A stretch of 64,000 nucleotides of DNA from Sanghuangporus weigelae (lineage: Eukaryota > Basidiomycota > Agaricomycetes > Hymenochaetales > Hymenochaetaceae): positions 2,046,001 through 2,110,000 of the forward strand of contig CP137318.1 of the NCBI GenBank assembly GCA_033182465.1, read 5' to 3'. Under the pieces are notes generated by a model. The model worked only from the letters and a program-made list of their open reading frames with translations. It searched no databases and had not been told where the DNA came from. Both the position numbers and the translations under genes were made by a program. Shown piece after piece: positions 22,368-32,688 of the stretch (positions are counted from its first letter, which is position 1; each line of letters starts with the position of its first letter).

Positions 22368-25001
22368 ATGCCTTGGAGTGTCTCGAGGCGATGGAATATC
22401 TCTTTACCACGTCTGGTAATCCACCGCTTTCTTGTCCTCAGCCGTCACTCGCCTTTACTCCGTCCATTTTGGGCAACCCGCCGCCAATCATCCAGCGCTT
22501 CGGCGAATGCTCTCCTCCGGCTCGACGCGTCTACTTCTGCACAGCACCAACCAAGCCAGCGATACAATGTCGAGCAAAGTCTTTCAGACAAGAAGCAAGT
22601 AGACAAGGGAAACATTCAAGCAACAAACCGGGAGAAAATTTTCAATCCAGAAATTCCGGCGTATCTGATTCCGAACGGCCTCCTCTTATGGATGGACGAA
22701 CACTTCGCCGTCCTAACGGATCGAGATTTTGTTCGCAAGCAGTTCAGGCAGAGACAAGACTGGTTGCGGTTTCTGGAGAATGGGGAGTCGGTCTGTCGAG
22801 CTGCGAAGCACCTGATGCGTGCAGGTGTTCCTTGGCGTGTCTTCGAACTTTTGAAGGTAGCTCACAGCTTGGGAATTGCATTCGAGCAAGGCGTTTACGA
22901 GCGCATTGTTTCTCATCTTTCTACTACGGAAGAGTGGAAGCTAGCTCTATTAATCATCGCTGCGGCAGAGAATGTGACAGGGACAACAACTGTCCGGTTA
23001 TTGCACTTGCGCGGACTAGCACTTATCAAAGTGCAGAATTTCGTAGAACTGGACGATCTTCTCGGACAATTTGCAAAACACGGTTTAAAGCCTCAGGACC
23101 ATACATTTGTGCTAATATTAAGAGGCCATCTACTCAATCACGATTTGGCCCGCGCAAAAGTGACAATTCGAGATATGGAGGCTGCAGGATTCCCTATGAC
23201 GGCGTCGACATACTCCGCCATTGTACCTGCCTACAGGGGTTTCGGTTTAGACGACTTTATTCGGGATCGGGGGTGCCATGTTTTGAGCAGCAACCCTGTT
23301 CCAGAAGGCGGAGAAAGAATTTTAAACGGCCTTTTGCAAATGCATCTCGACAAACACGACCTCGAAGGTGCCTTACAGCTCTTGGAGAACTTTGGTTCGC
23401 AAACAAGAACGTGCGGAGCAGAAAAGTCATCATCTGTGTCCGGCAACGCCGAAGATTCCATCGATACAGGAAATATTTCCTATCGTTCTATCCTAGAGGA
23501 TTGTGCCACATACACTATCCTGATAAATTACCTGTCCAAATACGGCCCGAGCTCGCTAACCGGGATGCTCAAACGCATGAGGAATTCAGCCATCGTACCG
23601 GACATCAAAGTCGGCTCTGCTCTCATTCGTATGCATTACGCTCGTGGAGAGGAGCACGAAGCTCTTGCCGTCCTTCGCGATTGCTGCAAGGGTCATGATT
23701 TTCACGTGGATCTATTGGAGTCGTTAGGCTATGTTCCAGAGCGAGCTGATCCTTCAATGTTTTCTCCCTTCATAGGCCAACCAACTACCGAATTATTTAA
23801 TGCCGTTTTACACGGTGCTCTTCAAATTCGCGGTTTGGGCGCAACCATTGCGGTCCTGAGACTCATGGAGGATGCGCGAGTTAAACCTAACGTCAGGACG
23901 CTCGAGCACTTCATGCGGCGTCTCGCAAAAGAGAGAGCCATTCTCACAAAGGACTTGGCTAATATTATGCAGTCCCTATTAGCGACAGGCATTGAACCAT
24001 CCTTGGGCACACTCCACATACTATTCAAGTCGATTGTGCTAACCGTTAAGCGTTCCGAACATAAGGAAGGCTGGAACGCACTTGGGGCCTATACACGTCG
24101 ATCCATCGAATTACTGCAAGTTCCGGATACAAAGCGCCAACGCGAGTTGAAAGAATTGAAAAGGGCTGAGCCGACTTTTGACCCGGAACTCTGCGTCACC
24201 GACCTGCAATCGAACGTGTTCCACGACGTATTACGCCCTATAGTACAGTCTCTGCACCGCCGCCGAGTGATGGCTGATCGCGCGACTTTCTCCCTCCGCA
24301 TGCGCTATGACTCTTTCACGCTGGGACGAGCCAGAGCCCCTGAGGCTGTCACACAAAATTTGCAAATCATGCGTGATCGAGGATTGTATCCAAATGTCTA
24401 TCATTATGCAGCGCTCATGGAAGCCCATTGCCTCGCAGGAAACCTTCGTGCCGCACACGAGGTCCTACGAAATGCTGTTGCGGATGGGTTAGTGTCGCAC
24501 CAGAAATCCCTCGTCGTCCTGTACACAATCTTGATCTCCGCCAACGCTCGCAACGGACGCCCCGACCTCGCCTTAAGCATCTTCAGAGAGATGCTAAACG
24601 CGAATGTAGCCCCTGACATCGCCTCAATTGACGCATTGGTAGGGGGGTTCTTTGCTGTTAAGGCATTCCGTCTCGCCCGTCGTGTCTTGCTCGACCTTTG
24701 GCCGCTTGTTGCTCCTTTTCCTATGGAATTGCGTGATGCATCTTTGATCGACTTGATCACTCGGTTGAGAAGCTTCCGAGATCAGGCGGAGCCACCTAGT
24801 CAAGATGTCAAGAGGCCGATTGCCCTCAGTAGGAGGGAGCTGATGAAGCTGAATCAGGACATTATTGCAAACTGGAACGATGTCTTACAAGCTCGGCATG
24901 AACACAAGCAGTGCGGTGATGATCCTGGCGAGGAAAACTCCCCTTCTTACTTAGATGTATTGCGAGAGGCGGGATCTCGGCAAGAGGAGAGTCCGTCGTG
25001 A
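22368..25001 (+). CDS. Mitochondrial pentatricopeptide repeat (PPR) protein
   Basis: A probable mitochondrial RNA-binding factor. One uninterrupted frame encodes 877 residues from MPWSVSRRWN at 22368; the same frame extends upstream to 22212, giving 929 residues. The N-terminus is Arg/Ser-rich without acidic residues for about 50 residues, as in a mitochondrial presequence. The helical-pair repeats are visible as YSAIVPAYRGFG, FVLILRGHLLNHDLARAKVTIRDMEAAG, LYPNVYHYAALMEAHCLAGNLRAAHEVLRNAVADG and YTILISANARNGRPDLALSIFREMLNANVAPDIASIDALVGGFF. I prefer 22368 because a canonical intron falls between 22252 and 22316 and would remove part of the longer N-terminus. The coding region is intronless, unusual here. 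The RNA target is unknown. Confidence 0.85.
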   Translation: MPWSVSRRWNISLPRLVIHRFLVLSRHSPLLRPFWATRRQSSSASANALLRLDASTSAQHQPSQRYNVEQSLSDKKQVDKGNIQATNREKIFNPEIPAYLIPNGLLLWMDEHFAVLTDRDFVRKQFRQRQDWLRFLENGESVCRAAKHLMRAGVPWRVFELLKVAHSLGIAFEQGVYERIVSHLSTTEEWKLALLIIAAAENVTGTTTVRLLHLRGLALIKVQNFVELDDLLGQFAKHGLKPQDHTFVLILRGHLLNHDLARAKVTIRDMEAAGFPMTASTYSAIVPAYRGFGLDDFIRDRGCHVLSSNPVPEGGERILNGLLQMHLDKHDLEGALQLLENFGSQTRTCGAEKSSSVSGNAEDSIDTGNISYRSILEDCATYTILINYLSKYGPSSLTGMLKRMRNSAIVPDIKVGSALIRMHYARGEEHEALAVLRDCCKGHDFHVDLLESLGYVPERADPSMFSPFIGQPTTELFNAVLHGALQIRGLGATIAVLRLMEDARVKPNVRTLEHFMRRLAKERAILTKDLANIMQSLLATGIEPSLGTLHILFKSIVLTVKRSEHKEGWNALGAYTRRSIELLQVPDTKRQRELKELKRAEPTFDPELCVTDLQSNVFHDVLRPIVQSLHRRRVMADRATFSLRMRYDSFTLGRARAPEAVTQNLQIMRDRGLYPNVYHYAALMEAHCLAGNLRAAHEVLRNAVADGLVSHQKSLVVLYTILISANARNGRPDLALSIFREMLNANVAPDIASIDALVGGFFAVKAFRLARRVLLDLWPLVAPFPMELRDASLIDLITRLRSFRDQAEPPSQDVKRPIALSRRELMKLNQDIIANWNDVLQARHEHKQCGDDPGEENSPSYLDVLREAGSRQEESPS

Positions 25002-25353
25002 TTTGTTCGTTGACATGCTGCACAACAGTTATTCCGGTCTTGACCGATGACTACATGGGATCACTAAGGAAGGGGATGGTTACATATAGTACCTTGCAAT
25101 GGGAAAGATTTGTTATGATACATCATCGTATGTTACTATTGGGCCATCGAAAGGATGCATAAAATACTGATTAAAACATACTGTACACCACTCTCTATTG
25201 GTCGTAAGGATCAAATTATCCAACCACCAACTCGTCCGTTGAATATGATCTTTCTGCTCTGCGAAACTCCTCCGTCGTTCAGATGAGACAGGCTGCCGAA
25301 GCATTTCGGGCCATATCCTTGTGAATAATTTACGCCGAAGGGTCAGATTGATG
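25002..25353. other. Convergent intergenic region
   Basis: 3' UTRs of the PPR gene (+) and hapX (-). No further feature seen. Confidence 0.4.
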
Positions 25354-27780
25354 TCATGAATGTTTGTCAAATCGAGCATCAAGAATTCGCAGCGCCTCGC
25401 GAACACCCGCGGCATCAACTTCACGAATACGTCTACGTCCGCACTCACGAAGTTCTTCTTGGGGTACAAGCACAGGGCGTCCAGAGGCTCTCGGACCCAG
25501 ACTCAAAGCCGAGGAAATGGTGGGCCGGGGGCCGGAAAGTACGGAACTACGTATTTGTTCATCGGTAGGGCCTGCTGATGAAATCTGCGCCCGTTGCTGT
25601 TCTTGAGCCCGGAAATGGGCATGAGGATCTGTAAGGTGGATGGCGTTGCCATTGCTATCCTTCGTCTCGGGATTTACGCTCGTTTCAGTTGCTCGAGACT
25701 CCGGGACCGCCGGACTACGCGCGGCGTCGCGCTCCGGAGTGATGGATCCCGGAGCAGGATGAATCACCGCGACGGGTCCTGAACATTTGGTTCTCCGAGC
25801 CACTACGTCGGCAAGCATACTGAGAAGACAATGCAATGTTAGTCACCGAGAGAAAATGACTTATGAAAGATCAAAGCTACCTTAAGTCTGCGAAGGCAAT
25901 ATTCGGGTGGGACTTAAGGCGCGCCCAAGCTTCATTGGCTGGAATTCTTTCGGATGGCATGGGAGGTTTTCCGTCGGACAAGGACGCAGATGAAGTAGTC
26001 ACAGCAGTGGTTGGGGCGGATGGTAAGCCATCAGACGGCTTCTCTCGTGATTGTAGAGGTTCCTGCTCTAGTCCTGCACCTGAGAGTTCTATTACTTTTG
26101 GTCCTCCTCTTGTTGACATTGGACTCGAAGCAGAACTTGAAGAGGGTCCAGATATGCCGACGGAGCGAGCTGTCTTCCCACACGCTTCAGAATTAGGACA
26201 AGAGGCACATGCCGGGGCCACTATGCTCGCGGAGTCTCCCAGTGCACGGCAGAAAGCCTTGCCGAAATCATCATCCTTACACGCCGGACAATTCGAAGGA
26301 TCGCCCGAGCATATCGGAACCGTAGGATTTATTTGCCAGATCTTGCCTGATGCACTTCGACGTCTATCCTTTAAGCGCAATGGTACAGACCGTGAAATAG
26401 TGACCTTTGAAGGTGAAGGAGCGGGCTCGGGCGAAGGGAGACGGATTTGATAGAGGCCGTTACTACTCACACTGTGCTCTGATAGAGCATCGGACCGGAC
26501 GTGTATTCTATCTTGATAGGAACCACTCGTCTCGGGCGGCGACGACTTCCCAGAACTGTTAGAGGTATCGGACGCAGGCGGGATCTCGATGATGTTTGAT
26601 ATCGAGCTTGCGTCCCGAGTCTCGGTGTCCTCAACCTTCAGTGTGGCAGATCTGTCCTGAGTAACCAAGTAGTCGTTCCCAAAGCCTGATAAAGCCGATA
26701 TTCCAGATAGGCTGCCGGCACTTTGCATGGCGAGTTCGCGACACACGCAGGGCGTGTTCTCGGTACACAACCCACAGTCAAAGGTATCAAATGCTGGTGC
26801 GTTCCCAAAGGCATCGAAGGATTTAAGTGCGTCCCCAGACGGTCCAGAGAAGACTGAAGAGGTTGAGTAGGAAGGTCCCGCCTGGCTCGAGCCGGAAACG
26901 GGAGGTGATGGCACGAAGGACAGTGGAGAGAAAGGCGAGCGAGATGCTCCGTTGGAATCCGGAGAAGAGGCTATTGAGGGGGACGACGGTGCATACGTGT
27001 TCGTATGATTGTACTGAGGAATAGGAGTCGCCGACTGGCGAGGAGATTCGGTTCCTGGACGGAAACGCTTGCGAACGGCAGGTTCCTGGATGATGCTGGT
27101 ATCATTGAGAGAGTTTGAGTAGCTAGAATCTTCCCTCCATCGCTTTTGGATTTTGCTTCTGTCCGACTTATCACGATGAGTCGGCAAGGAAGAAATGGTG
27201 ACAGAGTTGTTCGCGACGTGTTCCTTCAGACGAGCGATGTCAGCTTTGAGCGAAATATTTTCTGTTCTAAGCTGCTCATTTTCTTCCTTTAAACGCTTGG
27301 AAATTTGTTGGAGAGCAACGTTACGCTCGATCTCTCCTTGCTCGTAAGACTGCACTCGAGCCTGAAGCTCGGCTAACTGAGATTGCTTCCGCTCTCTAAA
27401 TGCGCGTTGAGCAGCACTGCGATCGCAGAAAATGATTCATCTATACATGCAACGATATGATGAAAAGCATACCGATTCTGGACGCGACGACCCTTTGAAT
27501 CCGTCTGAGGGAGCATTGTGAGAAGACTTGGCGTGCTGCGGAGTCGGTGAGGATGTAAGATAACATACCTCTTTGGTTTCATTCATCGGCGGTTGATCTT
27601 TCTTTGGCTTTCTTCCTGGCTTAGGTTTGGCGGGAATGACCCATTCCTTGGAGGCTGAGCATGGCGTGGGTAAGCGAGAGAGGAAGGGCGGCAACGGTGG
27701 GAGAAAATACCTTGTGCCCAGAGTACTGATGAAGACGCTGCGGGGGATTGGGCGGGCTGAGGCGTCATGGGAAGAGACAA
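25354..27780 (-). CDS. hapX: HapX-type bZIP iron-homeostasis transcription factor
   Basis: Regulator of iron-dependent genes that acts with the CCAAT-binding complex in fungi. Five exons join in frame (27711-27780, 27569-27654, 27473-27504, 25881-27416, 25354-25819) to give 729 residues. Near the N-terminus, SKEWVIPAKPKPGRKPKKD matches the Hap4-like CCAAT-complex contact. The basic region GRRVQNRAAQRAFRERKQSQ follows, then a leucine zipper/coiled coil (LAELQARVQSYEQGEIE onward). Cys-rich motifs proposed in this family to sense iron-sulphur status are present: CGLCTENTPCVCRE, CSGDPSNCPACKDDDFGKAFC, and CASCPNSEACG. The C-terminus has ANEAWARLKSHPNIAFADLSMLADVVARRTKCSGP. It differs from plain Yap1 by its Hap4-like segment and CVC motif. 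GATA sites lie upstream. The exact iron response is inferred from the family. Confidence 0.88.
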
Positions 27781-27913
27781 GGACGAGGGGAACTAGCGAG
27801 ACGAGTGGGAGAGGGTTCTGCGCGGTGCGGTGCGGTGGGACTAGTAGGAAGGAGCGTATATGAAGGAGAGTGAAGAGGAGAGGCCCGAGTACGACCACAA
27901 CTTTCGGACAGTG

Positions 27914-27930
27914 ATGAGATAAGATAAGAT
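27914..27930 (+). promoter_or_regulatory. Overlapping GATA sites in the hapX promoter
   Basis: Two GATAAG motifs overlap by one base (27918-27923 and 27923-27928), about 135-150 bp upstream of the hapX ATG. The first sits in ATGAGATAA, one base from the fungal siderophore-GATA repressor consensus ATCWGATAA. In Aspergillus and related fungi SreA represses hapX through such sites when iron is plentiful. Function here is inferred. Confidence 0.5.
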
Positions 27931-28043
27931 CATTTTTTTTACAACTTCTCACTGGTCCTCGGGGACCTCCCTCCGGCTCCGACTTACTGGCGGCAGGGCT
28001 GCAACAAATCAATTCACACATATCTACACTAGATGTACATCCT

Positions 28044-30982
28044 CTACTCCTCGACAACCTCTTCAATCTCCTCAAGAACCTCCTCCAGCTCTATCGCAAT
28101 CTCCTCCTTCTGTTCCTCCTGCTGGGAAAAGGCATTTGTCATCTTGCTCACGAACAGAAACAAATTAGATTGCTCTATCTCACCTCGCCTCCGTGTCCCT
28201 TTGGACCCTGGCGCTCCTCGCCTAGCTCCTTCCGGCACTTCGCACGCCATGCATTCCATTCGTCCACGAGTCGCTTCCGCTGTGCGATCAGTTCCGCACT
28301 CACATTACTCTCCTCAGCAGCATCTTCTTCATCAAACGTCCGGCTATACTCTTTCAGATTCTTGCGGATCTGGCGCTGCTGCTCTTTTGTCAACAGTGTC
28401 CGCGGTCGCGGCCTCCACAGGAATTGCTTGAACCGATCCAGAATGTGTTTCTCGATCTCCTGTCCTTTAAAGTCCCATATTGCGTAACCATTTTCCAGCT
28501 GCAATAAAAACAAGTCCTAATGTTAGTAGACTGCTACCCACACTCTCGCTCTCATTTATGAGCCTGAGAGTCACAGCTAAAATTCGACATACCGTGTGTC
28601 GCCAGGCACTAGCGCTCGTGGCCAAATACCTTCCTGAAGGATCCCATTCCACATCAGTCACCCCATAATGATCAGCCGTGCCTAGTCGCGAAATCCCCGA
28701 ACCCCACTCATCCTTCGTAACATCGCGGCGAGCTCCAATATCATCTGTGTAGAAGTCCAAGTCCCAGAACTCCAATTCGGATTTTGTCGAGGAACCAACT
28801 GTGGCCAACACAACATGTCTACCGCGAGGTGACCATCGTATCGTGTTGCTGGTCCGGGACGGCAGAGATTCTATACGAGCATATCTTATGCGTCAGCGTA
28901 CAACGTAAAGAATGATATTGATTCTACGTACTAAGTAGCTTGAAGTCGCCCTTACCACGCTCAAGTTGGTAAAAGCTGACCTCTGTCTTGATGGTGATCC
29001 CAGGACCAGGGTTCCCCAAGTTCGGGTCATTACTAGATACAATTGCGAAACGCTCTCCTTTTGGCTCCCATGAAAAATCGGTGACCGTGTCTGTGAATAC
29101 AGGTCAGTGAGAAAACACGACCAAGGTGGTCCACAAGCGCGGAAATAGCAAAACAAGCGGACGTCGTGTGAAGCGCATTGGTTTTTCGAATAAGCGCAAC
29201 AAGATAAGGGGCATGATGGCCGTACCTTTTAGCTCAACAACCTCCACAGGGAAGTCCTTTTCTCGCACGCGGAATATCTCTAGATTGCAGAAGATCGACT
29301 TTTTTGTCTTAGTATGTCTATCGACCTTGACACACAAGAAGTCGCCTTGATTCTGCCAATAGAGCTTGCACTAAATGAAGAGAAGAATTATCATCAGCAC
29401 ATGCGACTACTCATGTACGGAACCGTGGATAGTCGGCACAGCAATGAACAAGACGTACCTCCGTTACATTGAACAAATTCTTAGATCGCAGTACAGCGCG
29501 ACTTGGAATGCTCATGAGCGACGCACGCGCTGGTTGATTTCCCATTTCTGGTGTCCAATAGGCAAGCATGTTCTCCCTTTGTTTTTTCCCTTTCGCCGCT
29601 GCCGTATCGCCTTTGCCTTCCTTCTCGGCTTCCTCGCGATCTCGATCGCCCATGGTCCGCCATTCAAAGTCTACAACACCCTCAATCTTGATGCTTTTCT
29701 TGTCCAGCAGCCCCATTCCAGGAACTTCGTACACGCTAATTTGTTGCCCAGGAGTTACACGCGCTACATAGCGGTCATCTGGACTCCATTTCAACGCGGG
29801 CCATTGCATCTGCTGCTTCTTAGTGCCAGGCTTTCCATCTTCTTCCTGTTGTGTATTCTGTGTTGGGAATGTGCGAAGCAAGTTGCCGGTTTTGATATCC
29901 CACACGGCAATACTATTGCCTTCGTCTTCGTATGATAGATACTGCGGTCCCTGAGGGGCGCCTTCTGGAATAACAATGGGCTCGTTAGACCACGTTACGA
30001 GATAACGTTCATTAGGCGAGAAGTCGATCAATTTCACAAGCGGATGCGCAAATTTCTGTACGGGCGACCATGATGGGCCACCCCAAAGTCTTACACCCTG
30101 CCTGTGCAACGTTGCAAGCATTGTGCCTAGTGGCGACCATGACACATACAAATCCGTCCAGTTCTTTGATAAAAATCTGAATTAGTGCCATGGCACGAAA
30201 AGTGTGTGGCGCCACGTACCCGTCTTTCGTACGCAACTCCTGATTGAGAGGGTTTGCCATGCCAGTGAACAGTCACATCGTCTTGTCGATATGTAACATA
30301 TTGATCACGGCCTTGAGGGTCAGCGAGCCACGCCCGCAAGTGCTCCTAAGCAAAAATAATGCGTTAGTCGAAATTTTGATTAAACGAGGCAGTACAGGCT
30401 ACGTACCTTCGGCTGATACTGCTCCGGCTCCGGCTCAGCAAATGTCTCGTCCATCTCCACGTATTTCTCGATGTCAGTAAATCGATTGATGAGGAACGTG
30501 TGTCTGGCGTCAAAAGGATGTCCGTTCATGGCATTCAACGCGTACATAGCATCGTCGGCGTTCTTGAATTCCATGAATACGAATCTAAAGAGACATCGAG
30601 TAGCAACAGGTTAGGGCAGAACCCATGATATCATCGAGAACATGACCGCACCCTTTGCTTTTCCCTGACTTCTCATCCCAAGGAACGAAGATATTTTCGG
30701 GCTTGATATGTGCACCTTTCTTTCCGAATTCCTTGCTTATCTTCACCAAAAGCTTCTCTAACTTTGAATTGTCGATGACAGGTACTCCATCTACCACGAG
30801 AATGTTGTCGTCGAAGCCTTCTTCAAGTTCAACATTGTATCTATGGAGAATAGCAATGGATTCAGCGTTTGTCCGCTTCGACTTTCTTCTACTATTCGGC
30901 TCAAAAACACCACATACTTTGCTTCAATATCAGAATAGTCAATGTCCTCATCGTCAGGAATTGTTCCGTTAGGGACTGGCAT
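28044..30982 (-). CDS. PRT1: Translation initiation factor eIF3 subunit b
   Basis: Scaffold subunit of eIF3, needed for 43S pre-initiation complex assembly. Read on the minus strand: the acidic start [23 protein letters not shown], then an RRM ([14 protein letters not shown] and [20 protein letters not shown]). The linker [25 protein letters not shown] follows, then a WD/beta-propeller region ([90 protein letters not shown]). The C-terminus has [33 protein letters not shown], then a charged helix ending EEIEEVVEE at the stop 28044-28046. Many short introns interrupt it. Start and stop are well supported. The 3' end is only 263 bp from the hapX start codon. Confidence 0.95.
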
Positions 30983-32688
30983 TTTGATAGCAAAAGAAAA
31001 CTTTATGTCCTTGTTGACGACACGAGGTCCAAGGAAGAAATTGTGTTACAGTGGTGTGTCTAAATTCCCACGATTACAATATGTATTACATAATAATTTG
31101 ATAAAATAATCTATCTTAGATTCGACTTTTTGAACAGCAAACATCACCGCAGCTCACAGTTTCAGTGCGATCAATCCGTAGGAAAAATCCTCGAATACTC
31201 ATTCTGTATACCTTCCGACTAATCGCTGAAGCGGAACCCGCCTGGGGTAAGTCTGCCCGACCTTGATCGAAAATACTTCGCTGACGGCGCGGCGAAACAA
31301 TGGCCAGTCAATCACGAGAATTTTTCCCAGCAGCAGTGTTCGAGGTCTCCGTGTTCGTTCGGACTTCATCAGCTCTATCGGCCGATATCTACTCTACTTT
31401 TATGACTTCTTCTAACCGTCTTTTGGTGCTATTCTGCAGTCCTCTGCGGAGAAAGGAAATGTATCGTCTGGACTAGCTTGTTTTGGCTTCCTCAGAGGTA
31501 TTAACCTTACACTGTTACTGATACATGGCTGACGAAAGAACGGGTCATCCCTGAAAGACGGAATGCAACTTTTCACTGGCAATCAACGATATTACTGGCC
31601 TTTCTACACACGCATGCTATTACTGATGGCTCAACTGCATCATCATCCTGCTGCGGACCGAGGCCTTGAGATTGGTCTTTTCTGAGTTACGAGCTTGGGA
31701 CTCTGGTAGATTCCGCATCAGTACGTGGTGCTTCTAGGTCGTAATGGATAATGACTAGGTCTTTCTTTTCTCCGAGTACTTGTCATGGTTGATGCCGTTC
31801 AGTCTCAGTCAGCTTCACCAGGCCAAGCTTCAGTCTCTGATGACTGATGAATATCACCTGAACAACGGTTCCTTGGTTCTTTAAGACGAACCAAGGACAG
31901 CTGGAGTCGTGTACTGAGACCTGTTCCAAAGCGATATCATTGCCTTAGAGGCCATGCATACTTGTACTGTTCGGTTCTGCTTCGTTCGTACTATTCGGTC
32001 TATACGGATCGTGCGACCATGTTTCGGTAATTCATCGAGTTCGATATTAATATTAACGGTCTTGGCGAGGCTAAAAACAGAACACGATTAATTTTATGTC
32101 TGTTATTAATTACAAAAAAAGAAGCGGTTCACTTTCGCAGGTATTAATGCGCCGTCTCAGAATGTTCTGAGAGGCTAGAATTGCATCATGATCGATATTG
32201 AAGCCTGAGGGAAGACAAAAGGAAGCAAGACTGGAGGTCGCGGAGCTTGAATATTACATGTATATGACGCGGCCATCACGGATAAGGCTTGTCTCGCGAG
32301 CATTCTTACCAAGACGTGGTGATGGATACTTGCTGGAGAAGATGATCGTCTCGTTCTTCGGCCCTTTCTCCACTGAAATGGTCGAGCCACAGTGAGATTG
32401 GTTATCATACTTCATGTTTTTGGGATGGACTACTACGACCAACGTATAGCTGAATTGACGGTCAAGAATTCCTTCACATCTTATACTCTTCTTCTATTCT
32501 AAAAATAGAATTGGGTCAATTTGAATTTGGTGCTTCCGGAGGGCCATCAAGAAGCTGATAAGATCAGGAAACACAGGGGGATATAGAACGCACGTTTGTC
32601 TCTCGACGGCTACTTAGACTGCGCGCTTTCAAGTCAACAAACTTGAAGTCAACGGGGAGCGACCGTCTCCTTCACTCTCAGCGCCAAA
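30983..32688. promoter_or_regulatory. Long divergent intergenic region (PRT1 / MFS transporter)
   Basis: No gene supported. Both promoters lie here. It contains a perfect 10-bp inverted repeat (see separate entry) and AT-rich sequence around 32040-32130. ORFs of 62-77 codons on both strands at 32175-32442 have no motif. The size, unusual in this compact window, suggests complex regulation of the transporter, which is inference. Confidence 0.4.
31870..31897. repeat. Perfect 10-bp inverted repeat with 8-nt spacer
   Basis: TCCTTGGTTC (31870-31879) and GAACCAAGGA (31888-31897) are exact reverse complements around TTTAAGAC. It could be a dimeric factor site or a hairpin. It lies about 0.8 kb upstream of the transporter start, with no run of T after it. 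Confidence 0.6.

Noticed and set aside
27437-28075. 212-codon minus-strand ORF across the hapX 5' end
   Set aside because: Reads through the first two hapX introns; the spliced model with the Hap4-like motif explains the region better.
29375-29935. 186-codon plus-strand ORF
   Set aside because: Antisense shadow of the eIF3b propeller region.
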